A DNA stretch of 64,000 bases from Smallanthus sonchifolius (GCA_023525975.1 CM042032.1:17738001-17802000), one strand, 5' to 3'. Positions 12,378-25,402 are shown, counted from the stretch's first letter. Notes: generated by a model not told the origin, from the letters alone. Translations and numbers: made by a program.

Positions 12378-13054
12378 TTGGTTATAGGGAATTAGGTTAT
12401 TAGACACCTTGACCTAGACTATAACTTTAGGACAACCACTTATGCTATGCTTCATGATTATGTGCTATGTGCTACATGTTATATGTTACATGCTTAGTAT
12501 GATTACTTATTATTTCATTTTGATGACTTATGTGTTTTAAATCCACGACTTATTAGGATATTCTTAATAATTAAATAAATAATATCCTTTCCTATATTCT
12601 AAAACCTCGTAATATTTCTATCTTCTTTTCTATCTTTATCCTTCTTAGCATGTGGAAAAATTCTTGAAGCAAAAATCTCTAAAATTTTTATTTCTTCGTT
12701 AAGGTTTTTAAACTTGTTAAATTATTTGAGGACACATGCAATCTGGAATGGTGACACCTGTATTTTGGGTTTTCTGTCTAGGAAAGCATTTCGCATAAAT
12801 CCCAATCAACCGAGGGACCCGTATGCTTTCTTGGGAATTCCCGAGATGAGTGTTTACTTATAGGCTAAAGCATTTCTTCTTGAAAATTATATAAGTTTAA
12901 TTAACCTTAATGTGCCATGGTATTCAAGTGATTTTGTCACTTTTGAGTACAATCTAGACTAAGAATATCTATTTCTATTTTTTTCTCATTCTATTAAACC
13001 CCATCAATTCTCATAAGTTCCTACAATCTTTCTTGTCTTGTGAAAATCAGTAGA

Positions 13055-14330
13055 ATGCCTCCTCGTCGTGCTCCCGCAACCAACGCCAACACCAACATTA
13101 CTGCTATTCTTACCCAATTGGTGACACAACTCACCCAAGCCAATAGTGCCACCAATGGCAACAATGGTGGAAATGGAAGCAATAGTGGTAATAATGGTGG
13201 AAATGGTGGAAATGGTGGTAACAATCCATCTCAATGCAACTTCAGTACTTCAACTCGTGCAATCCCCTCAAGTTCTTTGGTACCGAAGGAGCTACTGGAC
13301 TCCTTCAATGGTTTGAAAGCATTGAGAATACCTTTCTCAATAGTGACTGTCCCGGCAACCTCCGTGTTCGTCATGCTACAAGTGTCCTACAAAAACGGGC
13401 ACTTACATGGTGGAATGGGGAGAAAAGGAATAGGGGTGTTGATGTAGCTATGGCCTTACCTTGGGATGAGGTCAAAAGGCTTATGACCGAGGAGTTCTGC
13501 CCTCGAAATGAAGTGAAAAAGTTAGAAGCTGAATTTTGGGATCTTGCCCAAGATAGTGGGGAAAGCTTAGCATATACAACTTGGTTCCATGAGTTGAGTC
13601 TTCTCGTGCCCCACATGGTCACTCCTTTGTCCCGTTGTATCGAAAAGTATATTGGTGGCTACCAAGACAAATCCAAGATACTGTCTTAGGTAGAAATCCT
13701 GCTACTCTGGAGGATGCTATTCGTCTATCCGCTACCTTAACTGATAATCATGTGAAAGCTGGAACTCTTACCAAAAAGGGTTCTAAGAAAGTTTCTGAAA
13801 CCGTAACCCCTCCTACTCACAACAAAGAAGCCATAACCGAGCCCTCTCGCAATAATAGAAAGAGGAAGGTTAGAAATTTTGTTGTGGTTACTCCTGCTGT
13901 TCCCGTCAACCAAGCTGCACCTATGGTTCAAGCGCCGGCTAAAAAGCCATATGTTGGGATCTACCCTCTTTGTGCCACCTGTAATTATCATCATCCTCAA
14001 ACTATCCCATGTCGCCTTTGTACTCATTGTGGGAGATATGGTCATACTATCAATGTTTGTATGGCCAAAGCTCTTGCGGGCCAAGTCCACCCTCCAAACC
14101 GAACCGTACCTCAAGTGGCTAATCAAGGTGCTCCCGCCATTGCTAATGGGCATGCTTGCTATGAGTGTGGTGACCCGAACCATTTTCGTGATCAATGTCC
14201 AAGACTTGCAAATGCTAGACAAGGTGGAGCTCGTGGGCGTGCGTTCAACAAAAACGCCAACGAAGCTCAAGCCAACAACGACGTGGTTAATGGTACGTTC
14301 CTTGTTAATAGTCAATATGCCTCTATTTTG
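13055..14330 (+). pseudogene. gag: G1 gag (capsid and nucleocapsid), frameshifted
   Basis: The start chosen is MPPRRAPATNANTN at 13055, which matches the start of the G2 gag at 23528. A flexible G/N-rich stretch comes first, then the capsid-like region (TGLLQWFESIENTF, ALTWWNGEK, LMTEEFCPRNE, FHELSLLVPHMV). Comparison with G2 puts frameshifts near 13240 and near 13660. A basic linker follows, then a cysteine/histidine cluster (CRLCTHCGRYGHTINVC) and a CCHC zinc knuckle CYECGDPNHFRDQC at 14157. The knuckle binds genomic RNA in related elements. Gag runs directly into protease in the last frame. The capsid region resembles the retrotransposon gag domain of gypsy elements. Confidence 0.85.
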
Positions 14331-17300
14331 TTCGATACCGGTGCCGATAAAAGTTTTGTGTCACTTAATTTTGAGCCCTTACTTGCAAAGACACGATCCC
14401 AATTAGAGAAAACCTTCACCGTTGAAATAGCGAATGGTGACCCCCTTACAATTGACTCCATTATTTATGATTGCTCCTTAGAACTAAATGACCATTCATT
14501 CCCAATCAACCTTGTTCCAATGCCACTAGGAAGCTTTGATATTATCATAGGTATGGATTGGCTATCAAATCATCATGCCGAAGTCATTTGCTTTGAAAAG
14601 TGTATCCAAATTCCGCTACCATCGGGAGAAACCTTAAGGGTTTTTGGTGAAAAGCCTTGCAAGGGACTTAAGTTGATGTCGTGTACTACCGCCCAAAAGT
14701 ATTTACGAAAGAAGTACATTGCTTTCTTAGCTCATATTGTTCAAAAGGATGTCAAAGAGAAAAGTATTCAAGACATTCCGATCATTCGGGATTTCCCCGA
14801 AGTTTTTCCTAAGGATTTATCCGGTCTTCCTCCCGTTCGTCAAGTAGAGTTCCATATTGATCTTATACCTAGAGCTAACCCCATTGCTAGAGCTCCTTAT
14901 CGTCTTGCACCTTCTGAAATGCAAGAGCTTGCAAGTCAACTTCAAGAACTCTCCGACAAAGGTTTCATTCGCCCAAGTCATTCACCGTGGGGTGCACCCG
15001 TCTTATTTGTTAAGAAGAAGGATGGATCATTTTGCATGTGTATTGACTACCGCGAACTTAACAAGCTTACTATAAAGAACCGTTATCCTTTACCTAGAAT
15101 CGATGATCTCTTTGATCAACTTCAAGGTTCTACTTGTTTCTCAAAGATTGATCTTCGATCCGGTTATCATCAGCTTCGTGTTCAAGAAGATGACATTCCT
15201 AAGACTGCTTTTCGAACAAGGTATGGTCATTATGAGTTCATGGTTATGACTTTCGGGTTAACCAATGCACCCGCAGTTTTTATGGATCTCATGAATCGTG
15301 TGTGCAAACCGTACCTTGATAAATTCGTGATCGTTTTCATTGATGACATCTTAATCTATTCCAAGACTAAAGCCGACCATGAAGAACATCTTAGACTGGT
15401 TTTGGATCTCTTGAGAAAAGAACAACTATATGCCAAATTCTCCAAGTGCGAATTTTGGCTAAAAGAAGTTCAATTTCTTGGTCACATCGTCAACGACAAG
15501 GGTATTCATGTTGATCCTGCTAAGATTGAAACGGTTAAGAATTGGAATGCCCCGAAGACTCCTACCGAAGTTCGTTCATTTCTTGGTCTTGCGGGTTATT
15601 ATCGTCGTTTCATCTCAAACTTCTCAAAGATTGCTGTCCCTCTTACCGCTTTGACTCACAAGGGTAAAGCTTATGAATAGGGACCGAATCAAGAAGAAGC
15701 TTTTCAAACCCTCAAGCAAAAGCTGTGCAATGCTCCCATATTGACTCTCCCCGATGGAAACGATGATTTAGTTGTCTATTGTGATGCTTCTAACCAAGGT
15801 CTTGGTTGTGTTCTCATGCAACGAGGCAAAGTAATCGCTTATGCATCAAGGCAGCTCAAAGTCCATGAGAAGAATTATACGACGCACGATCTCGAGTTGG
15901 GTGCGGTCGTATTCACGTTGAAGATTTGGAGACATTACCTATATGGCACGAAATGTGTGGTGTTCACCGACCACAAAAGTCTTCAACATATTTTCAACCA
16001 AAAAGAACTCAATATGAGCCAACGACGTTGGGTCGAACTCTTTAACGACTACGACTGCGAGATTCGTTACCATCCCGGCAAAGCGAATGTTGTAGCCGAT
16101 GCTTTGAGTCGAAAGGACCATGTTATGCTTCATTGTGCCCATATTCAAACCGATATTCAAACCCGTATCTTAGAAGCTCAACACGTCTCGGTAACCGAGG
16201 GTAACATGTATGAAGAAATGTCATGTGGTGTCGAACTCCTTCTTAAATCAAAACCCAATGGATTACTCTATTACTTGAACCGTATTTGGGTTCCCGATCG
16301 CGATGATCTCCGTGCATTTCTCATGAACGAGGCTCATAAGACTCGTTATTCTATTCATCCTGGTGCGGATAAGATGTACCAAGATCTTCGCCAGCTCTAT
16401 TGGTGGCCTGGCATGAAGAAGGACATTGCTCTTTATGTGGCTAAATGCTTAACCTGTTCCAAAGTCAAAGCCGAACATCCATCTGGTTTACTCGAACAAC
16501 CAGAAATTCCCGTGTGGAAATGGGAGAATATAGCTATGGATTTCATTACCAAGCTCCCTCCCACCTCGAGTGGATATGATAGTATTTGGGTGATCATTGA
16601 TCGTCTCACTAAATTCGCTCATTTCTTGCCTATCCGCGAAGACTTCAAGGTGGAGAAACTAGCCCGAATTTACATTGATGAAATTGTGAGCCGTCATGGT
16701 GTTCCCGTGAACATAATATCCGATAGAGACGCTCGGTTCACCTCTCGATTTTGGCAATCTCTCCAAAAGGCTCTTGGTACTCGATTGGATTTGAGCACGG
16801 CTTACCATCCGCAAACTGATGGTCAAACCGAGCGAACAATCCAAACTCTTGAAGACATGCTTAGAGCTTGTGTAATCGATTTTGGTGGCAATTGGGATTC
16901 ACATCTATCCCTCATTGAGTTTTCTTACAACAATAGCTACCATACTAGTATTAACATGGCTCCATTCGAAGCTCTCTATGGTCGCAAGTGTCATTCTCCT
17001 ATCTGTTGGAACGAGATTGGTGAAGCACAAATCACTGGTCCCGAGTTAATTCAAGAAACATCCGACAAGATTATTCAAATCCGTGACAATATTCGAGTAG
17101 CGAGGAGTCGGCAAAAGAGTTATGCCGACAAACGTCGAAAACCCTTGGAATTCCAAGTCGGTGATCTTGTTCTTCTTAAGGTGTCTCCATGGAAGGGCGT
17201 GATCCGTTTTGGAAAGAAAGGCAAGTTAGCACCTCGTTATGTTGGTCCATTCAAGATCCTTGAAAGGGTTGGGAAAGTGGCCTACAAGCTCGAGTTACCT

Positions 17301-17597
17301 CCATCTCTTGGCAATGTACATCCTACATTTCATATATCTAATCTGAAGAAGTGTCTCGCTGATGAAAATCTCCATATACCGCTTGACGACGTGCGCATTG
17401 ATGAAACGATGCACTTCGTTGAGAAGCCGGTGGAAATTATGGATTGTGAAATCAAACAGCTCAAGCGAAGTCACATTCCTATTGTCAAAGTTCGTTGGGA
17501 ATCTAAGCGTGGTCCTGAGTTCACTTGGGAACGAGAAGACCAAATGAAGCTCAAGTACCCTCATCTTTTTACTGATACCGTTGTTTCCTTTAGCTAA
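14331..17597 (+). pseudogene. pol: G1 pol: protease, reverse transcriptase, RNase H, integrase, chromodomain-like tail
   Basis: The domains lie in gypsy order in one frame. The aspartic protease has DTG at 14334 (FDTGADKSFVS). Reverse transcriptase runs from VKKKDGSFCMC through KIDLRSGYHQL to the catalytic IDD at 15339-15347. An in-frame TAG at 15678 replaces the expected Trp of a YEWGP-type sequence. RNase H begins with YCDASNQGLG near 15778. Integrase has an HHCC finger (ending CLTCSKVKAEH), a first catalytic Asp in MDFITKLP at 16539, ISDRDARFTS near 16718 and the conserved HPQTDGQTERTIQTLE. The C-terminus (VKVRWESKRGPEFTWE, YPHLF) looks like a group II chromodomain, which in related elements guides integration to heterochromatin. 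Apart from the single stop the enzyme motifs look intact. Confidence 0.93.
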
Positions 17598-17631
17598 ATT
17601 TCGGGACGAAATTCTCTCAACATGTGGAGAC

Positions 17632-20160
17632 TGTAACATTTCTGAATTTTAGTATTCATATTTCAATTCAATGTAATGCAATTCCATACTCAATACTCGT
17701 GCACTGTCTTATTATTTTTCTCGCCATAAATTAAATGCAAGGATTCAATACAAGTTCGCAAGTTTTACTCGATTATATACACTTAAACACTATGCAAGAA
17801 ACTATGTTAATCAAACTTATCAAATCTGAAAAGTCAAGGACTAAAGTTGAAAAATTATCAAGAAACCCTAACTAGCACGGTCGTGCTTCGTCCTGGCACG
17901 GTCGCGCCAAGTGCCTCTGCACGATCGCGCGACTGGTCCAGGAACGATCGCGCCCGGTGCCTAAGCACGGTCGCGCCTATCTTGGCACGGTCGCGCCTGC
18001 GTAACAGTCGAAACGTAAATGCAGTTTCAAAACGCCCGATCGTTTGAAATTCGAAACCGATTACGTTTTATTATCTTTGACAAAGAAAAATATCTCAGTC
18101 CATTACGAGTTTTATCAATCCAATTACGAATTCTCTCAAGAAAAACCATCTAAAATTTCTCCCAAGCCTCGAATCATTCTTTTCGATCCTGTTGCTAGCA
18201 ATTAATCAAGAGACTCGATCCTCCGAACATCTCTAAGTTTTCTGAAGCGTTGGAACAGCCGGAATCGCAGCAGAAGACGCCGGAAGCCATTCTCACCGTC
18301 GCCGGAACTCTTTTCTGCCGTTCACCATCAATTCGATACGCTTCAGGGTAACTATAATCTTTTCCTTAGTCGATTCAGTCTCTTTATCAAAAGCCCTTTA
18401 TCAATTTGGGCTTTCAATATGTAAATCATCCCGAATCAGAATTATTATTTCAATAAAAATGATTTAATCGAATCCATACTTAAACACGATTTACATGCAA
18501 TTAAATTATATGAAAAGACTCGTAATAACTCAATAATCAAAAGCCCTAACAATTCTAACGGTATAAATACAAGATTTGTTCAATTCGTGTCTGATTTGAA
18601 ACAGACACGGTCGCGCTAATCATCTAGCGCGGCCGTGCCTCATGTAGCGCGGTCGTGCCGACTAGCAGCGCGGTCGTGTCCTCTTGTCCAGACCTAGTCA
18701 TGCCCTCTGGGCTAATCTCTGTTGTGTCTAAGAATCATAGACACGGCCGTGCCGAGCTAAGGCACGGTCGTGCCTCGTGAATTGTCTAAGTTGGCCTCTG
18801 TTTGATCAAACCCGGTCGCGTCCCGACTAGCGCGGTCGCGCCCGTGGTTCGAGCGCGGTCGTGTCCTTCCCAGGCACGGGCATGTCTAGGTCAGAATCTT
18901 ATATCAGAATTATTGTTGTTTTATTTTAATCTATAAATATTCCAGATTAAGTTTTTAAATAAAAATAGTTAGTTTTATAAAAAGGTATTTGAAAAGATCA
19001 AATAATTAATCTTGGAATAAATAGAAAATCATTTAATTAAAATTTTATAAAATTAAATTTGTTATTAAACTTTTCATTTAAAACATTTTATTTGTAAGTT
19101 ACATACTTTATAAATAAATAAATAAAGATTATTTATTTATTCTTCATTTTAAATAAAAAATATTTATTTATTTATTAAATTACATTTAACACGTACTTTA
19201 TTTTCATAATCAATGATTTTATAAATATTCTATCTTACTATTCAATTCCCAAGCTTAATCAAAATGTTTCAAAAATATTTACTTCAAAATTTTATATATG
19301 TTATTCAACACTTTTAAATACAAATCAATAGTTTTATACACAAATTCAACCTTCATTTTTAGACTTAAACTTCGTGCACATATTTGATTCAATATACATT
19401 ATTATCTAGGTTAACTCGTGCGTATCAAGGATTCTTATTTTATCTATACTCTTTGTTAGCTACACTTCCATACCAAGTGAGTATTCACAACCCCTTTTTA
19501 CTCTTTTACACTTTTGGGGTGGAACATGAACTTTATACACATTACACATTTACATTTACACAAACAACACAAGTGCAAAATCCTATTTACATACATGTGT
19601 GCAAAATTTGAGCTTTGTGCCCGAGTGCTAGTTGTGCTAATCTTTGTGAAAACTTATGTGCAATCATTAACTATACAAGCCGACGGTTTTCAATGATAGA
19701 TCTACTGAGTCTGACAAACCCACCCAAGTGGAGGTGATTGATACCGACAACACAATTTGCATACTAGTTACAAAGGTTTGGTTGTACTTGATTACACAAT
19801 AGCTGCTCCCCATAAATGCCTTATTTTATCATGTTTTGTAAAGGATTTGTTTTCAACTATATGCTATCTATATACAACTGTGTTATACTCACCAACTTTT
19901 TAGTTGACTTTATTTTATTCATGTTTCAAGCCCTAATATGTGAGAATGATTCAAGACGTGCTCAATATAGGATATGGACTTAGCAATTTAAATCCAGAAT
20001 TCTATGAGTTGTTTTATGTTTCTTTGTTTGAATTTGGTTTGTACCTGGATTATTTGTAATGGAAATTTGACTTTAATATATTTCAATCTAGTCAACCATG
20101 TGCTATGAACAGTCTTACATGTCCCGCCCCGATGATTCCGCCATCGGTCGGGGTGTGACC
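17632..20160 (+). mobile_element. G1 3' LTR
   Basis: It is the direct repeat of the 5' LTR and follows a purine-containing tract (CATGTGGAGAC). It ends GTGTGACC, with the usual final A changed to C, immediately before the GTCCA duplication. It keeps a TATAAAT box at 18562-18568 within 25 bp that are missing from the 5' LTR. The palindromic G+C-rich motifs are present at 17874-18000 and 18600-18890. Confidence 0.92.
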
Positions 20161-20165
20161 GTCCA
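20161..20165. repeat. Target-site duplication of G1, right
   Basis: GTCCA matches 9853-9857. Joining the flanks restores a continuous H1 LTR sequence (AACCAGGGGTCCAAATGG). Confidence 0.88.
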
Positions 20166-20855
20166 AATGGCCGAATGACCGCATATTATCTTACTCGCAG
20201 AAAGGCGAGGAGGGGCATTAAATTGTTAGGGTTTGGTTATGATTTCATGTATGGACATAGGTATTTGTAAGACTAGCTAGCTTATGAATGGAACAATAAC
20301 ATTTGTTATCATATGGGTTTAGAATTATTTCTACTTATTTTATGATGGTAAAGTCATGGACATGTTTTCAAAGAAAAACTACTTATTTGATGACGGTTAA
20401 GTCATGTATATGTTTTCAAAGGAAAACTACATATTTTATGATGGTTAAGTCATGGGCATGTTTTCAAAGGAAAACTACTTATTTTATGATGGTAAAGTCA
20501 TGGGTATGTTTTCAAAGGAAAACTACTTATTTGATGATAGTTAAGTCATGTATATGTTTTCAAGGGAAAACTACTTATTTTATGACGGTTAAGTTATGGG
20601 CATGTTTTCAAGGAAAACTACTTATTTTATGACGGTAAAGTCATGGGCATGTTTTCAAAGGAAAACTACTTAATTTATGATGGTTAAGTCATGTCTAGTT
20701 TTTCGGGGAAAACTAACTGTACTAAATTAACAAACTCTGTGAACTCACCAACCTTTGTGTTGACACTTTCAAGTATGTTTCTCAGGTAACCTTTAGCCAT
20801 GGATCGGTTGCAACCTTTATTTGTTTATTAAGTGAATAAATTTGGGGGTGTGACA
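20166..20855 (+). mobile_element. H1 5' LTR part 2
   Basis: This continues the LTR interrupted at 9857 and ends GGGGGTGTGACA, directly followed by a primer site. It contains a 48-bp minisatellite. Confidence 0.75.
20335..20690 (+). repeat. 48-bp minisatellite, about 7-8 units
   Basis: The unit contains TATGATGGTTAAGTCATG and GTTTTCAAAGGAAAACTAC and is repeated head to tail with small differences. Because 48 is divisible by three it leaves a long open frame (20303-20632) with a 16-residue periodic peptide. I regard that frame as a by-product. Confidence 0.88.
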
Positions 20856-20858
20856 GAT

Positions 20859-20870
20859 TGGTATCAGAGC
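20859..20870 (+). promoter_or_regulatory. H1 primer-binding site
   Basis: TGGTATCAGAGC lies three bases after the LTR end (GAT spacer), the same spacing as in G1. Confidence 0.85.
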
Positions 20871-22127
20871 AATGGATTTAGCGAATTAGGTTTCTTTAGT
20901 GACACCTAGGCTCTAACCAGAATCATTTAGGGACCAAGATTTCTAAAACTTGCATCACACTAAAAACACCCAAGACTTGAGTATAGGAATTCCAACCGTT
21001 GCCGAACAATTTGTGTAGACTATTAGTGTATGGAGTTACACTAGGGTATCATTAGCTACACTAATACAATTACATGGCACATGTAATGAACACTTAAACA
21101 CATACAACAATGTGGAAACAATAAACACTTACAACATGTTATTGTTCAAATTACGAGTCAAGAATAACGGGTACTCAGCATACTGCAACCTTAGAGGATC
21201 GAGTTACGAGCTGAGCTTGAGCGACGACGGCAGCAATCGTCAGTTACCGATATTGGTATCACAACAGGCTGAACCCGTACCAGAATCTGTACCTATACCT
21301 GCACCACAACTACTCCATCCATGGAGGCAGCTATCTTTCTAACGTATTTGCTGTATAAATACTCTCCTTCATAAGTTTTCGATTCGGATGCATAGACTTT
21401 CACCATGAGATATGGCAGAGAGGATTTCCCAGACAGAAGGGAATCCAAGGTGGATAAGCAGGACTAAATGGGAGAGAACTCCAAGGGTCAGGAGACCCAG
21501 ACATACATCATGATCATGTGGATCCATGCATATATACAGACTTGGAGTATGAGTTGCTCGACAATCATTTGAGGATCTCTGCCCAACACATAGTGCCTGA
21601 CTCTCAGCATACACATTTTATTTTAAGAGACACTGGTGGTGCCTCTCTACCATTAGCCTCATCCGATAACAGCCATATTCGGCAGATTCATGAGTATTGG
21701 TACACATAATTAAGAGTAATCCGATAAAACAAAACATACTCCTGCACAAGTGTGCAAACACGATCTAATGAACATTTCAAATCCCATTGATTTAAAAGTT
21801 GGGGATAGAAGGAACATTACAGGTATCATGCAAAGTAAATTATCATTACGGGTGCACACGTAATCATAATTTGCAGTGCATGGGAACTTTAGTGAGTTTT
21901 GCTGTCTAAGCTAATGATTAACCCACGTTCTCAGTCACTTGATTAAGGATTGGATCTTAACAAATCATACTTCTCAATTAGGTGCTCTTAAAGCAATCTC
22001 ATAGTTTGGGAGGAACGAGAGAAATTCAAATTGAAATCAACCAATCTTTTGTGAATCCTGAACGGCGAAGAATTTCGCACATTCATTCTTTGAGATTCTA
22101 CTTGTCGAGATAGCTTTAATTTAAGCA
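20871..22127 (+). other. H1 leader and degraded internal remnant
   Basis: Up to about 21100 this looks like untranslated leader. Between 21100 and 21720 there are short open pieces in different frames, one rich in Pro/Glu (VPESVPIPAPQ). They may be the remains of a gag start, but I recognise no domain. From about 21720 to 22127 I see nothing definite. The junction with the opposite-strand element G2 lies somewhere in this last part. Confidence 0.4.
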
Positions 22128-23528
22128 TTACCACAACGAACAATCGCGGATGATAGAGTCTATAGTGATGGGATTTCCATTTACTACTTCAACGGTAAAT
22201 GTTTCCTCTAACTTAGTTTGTGTTTTTGCATGTAATGGATCAAATTTGAGTGATACAAAACTCCTATCAGCACCAATATCAACTAAAATGGAAGCATATT
22301 GGTTATTAACGATAAACGTACCATTAACAACGTCGTTGTTCGCTTGGGCTTGATTGGCGTTTATGTTGAAAGCACGCCCATGGGCACCACTGTGATTTGT
22401 ATTAACCAACCTTGGGCAACGATCCTGGAAGTTGGTTGGGTCACCACACTCATTGCAAGTGTGCCCATTAGCAATAGCTGGTACAACTTGGTTGGAAACT
22501 AGCGGATTGGCTTAGTTTCCTTGGTTGGTTTGGACAACAGGGGGTCCACCTCGGCAAGTGTTAGCCACATGTCCATATTTCCCATAACTTGTACATAGAC
22601 GGCACCATACAGTCGGGTAGTGATGATACTTGCAGGTGTTGTACTAAGGATTGACACTTACGTATGGCCTTCTGACGGGATTCTGAGCCACAGGTGCAAC
22701 TTGGGTGACGGGTGCAGTACGGGTAACGACGGCAAAGTTCTTAGCCTTGAGCTTCTTATTATTGAAAGTAGTTTTGGGCTTTTCTACCTTGGTCATTTCA
22801 GATGGGGTTGTCTGGTCACTGATCTTCTTCGCACCCTTTCTTGTAAACGTACCTGCCTTCACGTGGTTGTTAGTTAACGTGGCGGCTAGGCGTATAGCAT
22901 CTTAAAGAGTGGCGGGGTTTCTACCTAACACTGTGTCTTGGATATTCATAGGTAGTCCCCCTATGTACTTCTCAATACCCCAAGACAGAGGTGTGACCAT
23001 GTGTGGCACCAGGAGACTCAACTCATGGAAACGAGTTTTGTAGACCAAGTTTTCACCATTGTTTTGGGTAAGATTCCAAAACTCAGCTTCCAGTTTCTTC
23101 ATTTCATTCTGAGGACAGAACTCCTCGGTCATCAGTCTCTTCACATCGTCCCATGGCAATGCCATTGCCACATCAATACCTCTATTCCCTTTCTCACCGT
23201 TCCACCAAGTGAGTGCCCATTTCTTGAAAACGCTCGTAGCATAACGGACTCTGAGATTGTCAGGGCAGTCATTGTTGAGGAAAGTGTTTTCAATGCCTTC
23301 AAACCACTGAAGGAGACCTGTAGCTCCCTCAGTACCATAGAACTTGATGGGGTTGCATGAGTTAAAGTGTTTGAAGGTGCATTGGGGCGGGTTGGCACCA
23401 CCACCACCACCAGCAGTAGCATTTCCATTACTGTTGTTGTTAGCTTGAGTGAGTTGGTTCACAAGTTGGGTAAGGAGGGCAGCAATGTCATTGTTGTTGT
23501 TGGTCTCGTTGGCACGACGGGGAGGCAT
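22128..23528 (-). pseudogene. gag: G2 gag and protease fragment
   Basis: The start MPPRRANETNNNND at 23528 matches G1. The capsid-like region (TGLLQWFEGIENTF, ALTWWNGEKGNRG, RLMTEEFCPQNE) is intact down to an in-frame stop at 22902. The same frame then continues through further stops near 22644 and 22510 to 22128. The nucleocapsid knuckle reads CNECGDPTNFQDRC, with Asn where G1 has the zinc-binding His. The protease core reads VDIGADRSFVS, with DIG in place of DTG. Everything after the protease is missing. It is the same family as G1 but clearly older or more relaxed, and it is a truncated copy. Confidence 0.87.
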
Positions 23529-23992
23529 GCTATAGAGGAAACAACACAAGGGTAAGAATAATTATATTTGGATTGTACCCTGTGAATACTATGACTTATC
23601 AAGGTTATTCAAATTCATATAATCTTCGGGAAGATATGCTTTAGACTATAAGTGAACACTCATCCCGGGAATTCTTAGGAAAGCATACGGGTCCTTCAGT
23701 TGATTTGGATCTATACGAAAGATTTCCTAGACAGAAAACCCAGAATACAGGTGTCACCCTTCCAGATTGCACATGTTCCCTACTAATTATTAGAGTTTAA
23801 AGCCATGACAAGGTTTAAGGATTTTGATGTTGACTTAGGTGGGAGTAAGAAGGATAAGAGTCTTAGGATAGAAGTACTAGTAAGTAATCTAACAAGTAAG
23901 GCATCACAAAGCATGCAATGTGGTATAAAATAGGTGTCTTACGGTTATAGTCTAGGTTATGGATTTCTAATAACCTAATTCCCTATAACCAT

Positions 23993-24004
23993 GGCTCTGA
24001 TACC
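23993..24004 (-). promoter_or_regulatory. G2 primer-binding site
   Basis: The minus strand reads GGTATCAGAGCC, right after the LTR end GGGTGTGACA and the bases GATA. It fixes the orientation and the 5' LTR boundary of G2. Confidence 0.8.
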
Positions 24005-25329
24005 TATCTGTCACACCCCAACCGACGTCCGATTACGTCGGGGCGGACGTGTTGACTGTTCATAAGCACATGATCAAACTAAAGTTGCATATCTCATTAA
24101 ATTCAAATTCATAACAAATGTTTCATCAAAACGAAGACAAACATGAAACAAGGTACTTCAAACAAAGTTTAATTAATTAACTAGGTCTTGCAATTCCCTA
24201 TGTGATGAATCTTGAACATAATTCTCAATTATTAGCACCTGAAACATGATGAAAATAGAGTCAACTAAAAATAGTTGGTGAGCATACATAGGTTTTAGCA
24301 CAAGAAGAGTTATCAAAAGTTTGTGTATAATTCATATGATGCATGGATTAATAAGGAAAATATGGAGAACCACTAAAGTTTAAACTGGGGCGCACAATCA
24401 AACCTCATGACTGATAGGCATAACCCAAATGTTATCCTTAAGTGTTTTCGGCAACAATCACCCTAACCGGGTGGGTTGGTCAGACTCGACAGATCTATCA
24501 TTGTATATCGTCGGCTTGTAAAGAGTTAATGATTGCACTTGCACTATGCACAAAAAGTAAGTAAATGTTGTTTGCGCAGATAGTGTTTAATCACAAGTCA
24601 CAAATTGCACACATGATCATAATGTTTGAATTGTAATAACTGTACGTAGTTTGAATGTAATCATGTTTCAACCCAAAGATGTAAAAGTGAAAAGGGGCTA
24701 TGTAAACTCACATTGGATTTGTAGCTTGAATTCACACGTACAAGTAGTTGCATAAGATGTTTAGCTAACACGGGGTTAACCTATATTTGAATGTATATAT
24801 ATGTATCAATGGCATGCTCAAAAAGGCTAATGCATAAGGGGATTGGGCTAGGTCAAATGACGTGTATTTATTTGTTGCAAATGATGTGTTTTCTTTGATA
24901 ATACTAGTTTATATATATGTGTGTGTGTATATATATATATATAAATAATTAATTTGTTTACAAATAAGAGAATGAGTTTTTAAATAATATTTAATGGAAC
25001 ATGTAGATAATTAGGTTAATAGATTATAATGTTTCAATTACTTAAATGGTTAAATCAGTTCCTTATTAAATTAAATAAATAAATAAATAAAAGGACATAA
25101 GTTGTACCAAATAATTGGGTAACTAAAATAACTCGTAGGGGTTTTAAATAAATAGTTACATTATTTTTAATTAAAAATTATTAGTTTTTAATTCTCTAAA
25201 ACGCTTAAATAAATATTTAAAATTGTTAGGTTAACAATTTGGTTCATAAAATATACCCGAGCCTTGGGAGGTTTATAAAATAATTTTTATACGAAAATTT
25301 GGATTAAAGATAGGTTTTAAAATAAAAAG

Positions 25330-25402
25330 GGACCACGGGACTCGATCCCGGGTCACCTGAGAGAAGCCACGAACGCGCAAACCACTAGACCAGGCAGGTC
25401 TT
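25330..25402 (-). other. tRNA-like segment in the G2 LTR (A- and B-box motifs)
   Basis: The minus strand reads GACCTGCCTGGTCTAGTGG (A-box-like TGGTCTAGTGG) and about 40 bases later GGGATCGAGTCCC (B-box-like). The layout matches the internal Pol III promoter of tRNA genes. The acceptor stem does not pair well, so I call it tRNA-derived or tRNA-like and not a functional tRNA. Confidence 0.45.

Larger units (their letters stand above)
9858..20160 (+). mobile_element. G1, complete chromodomain-type Ty3/gypsy retrotransposon
   Basis: The element has two 2.5-kb LTRs (9858-12361 and 17632-20160), a primer site at 12365-12377, gag, a pol with protease, reverse transcriptase, RNase H and integrase in gypsy order, and a chromodomain-like tail. 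GTCCA flanks both sides (9853-9857 and 20161-20165). Integration took place inside the LTR of H1. The gene order, the long LTRs and the integrase tail fit plant chromoviruses, probably the Tekay/Del clade. Two frameshifts in gag and one stop in pol make it non-functional as read. By eye the LTRs are highly similar, so the insertion is young. Confidence 0.93.

Noticed and set aside
13737..14315. 192-codon ORF on the minus strand opposite G1 gag
   Set aside because: Shadow of the gag-protease coding strand; the plus frame has all the family motifs.
20303..20715. Regular repeats at 20335-20690 and 35690-35986 considered as a CRISPR array
   Set aside because: The units are contiguous with no unique spacers, there are no cas genes, and the setting is plant retrotransposons.
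25330..25402. Functional tRNA gene
   Set aside because: The A and B boxes are there, but the acceptor stem does not pair and the segment lies inside a gypsy LTR.
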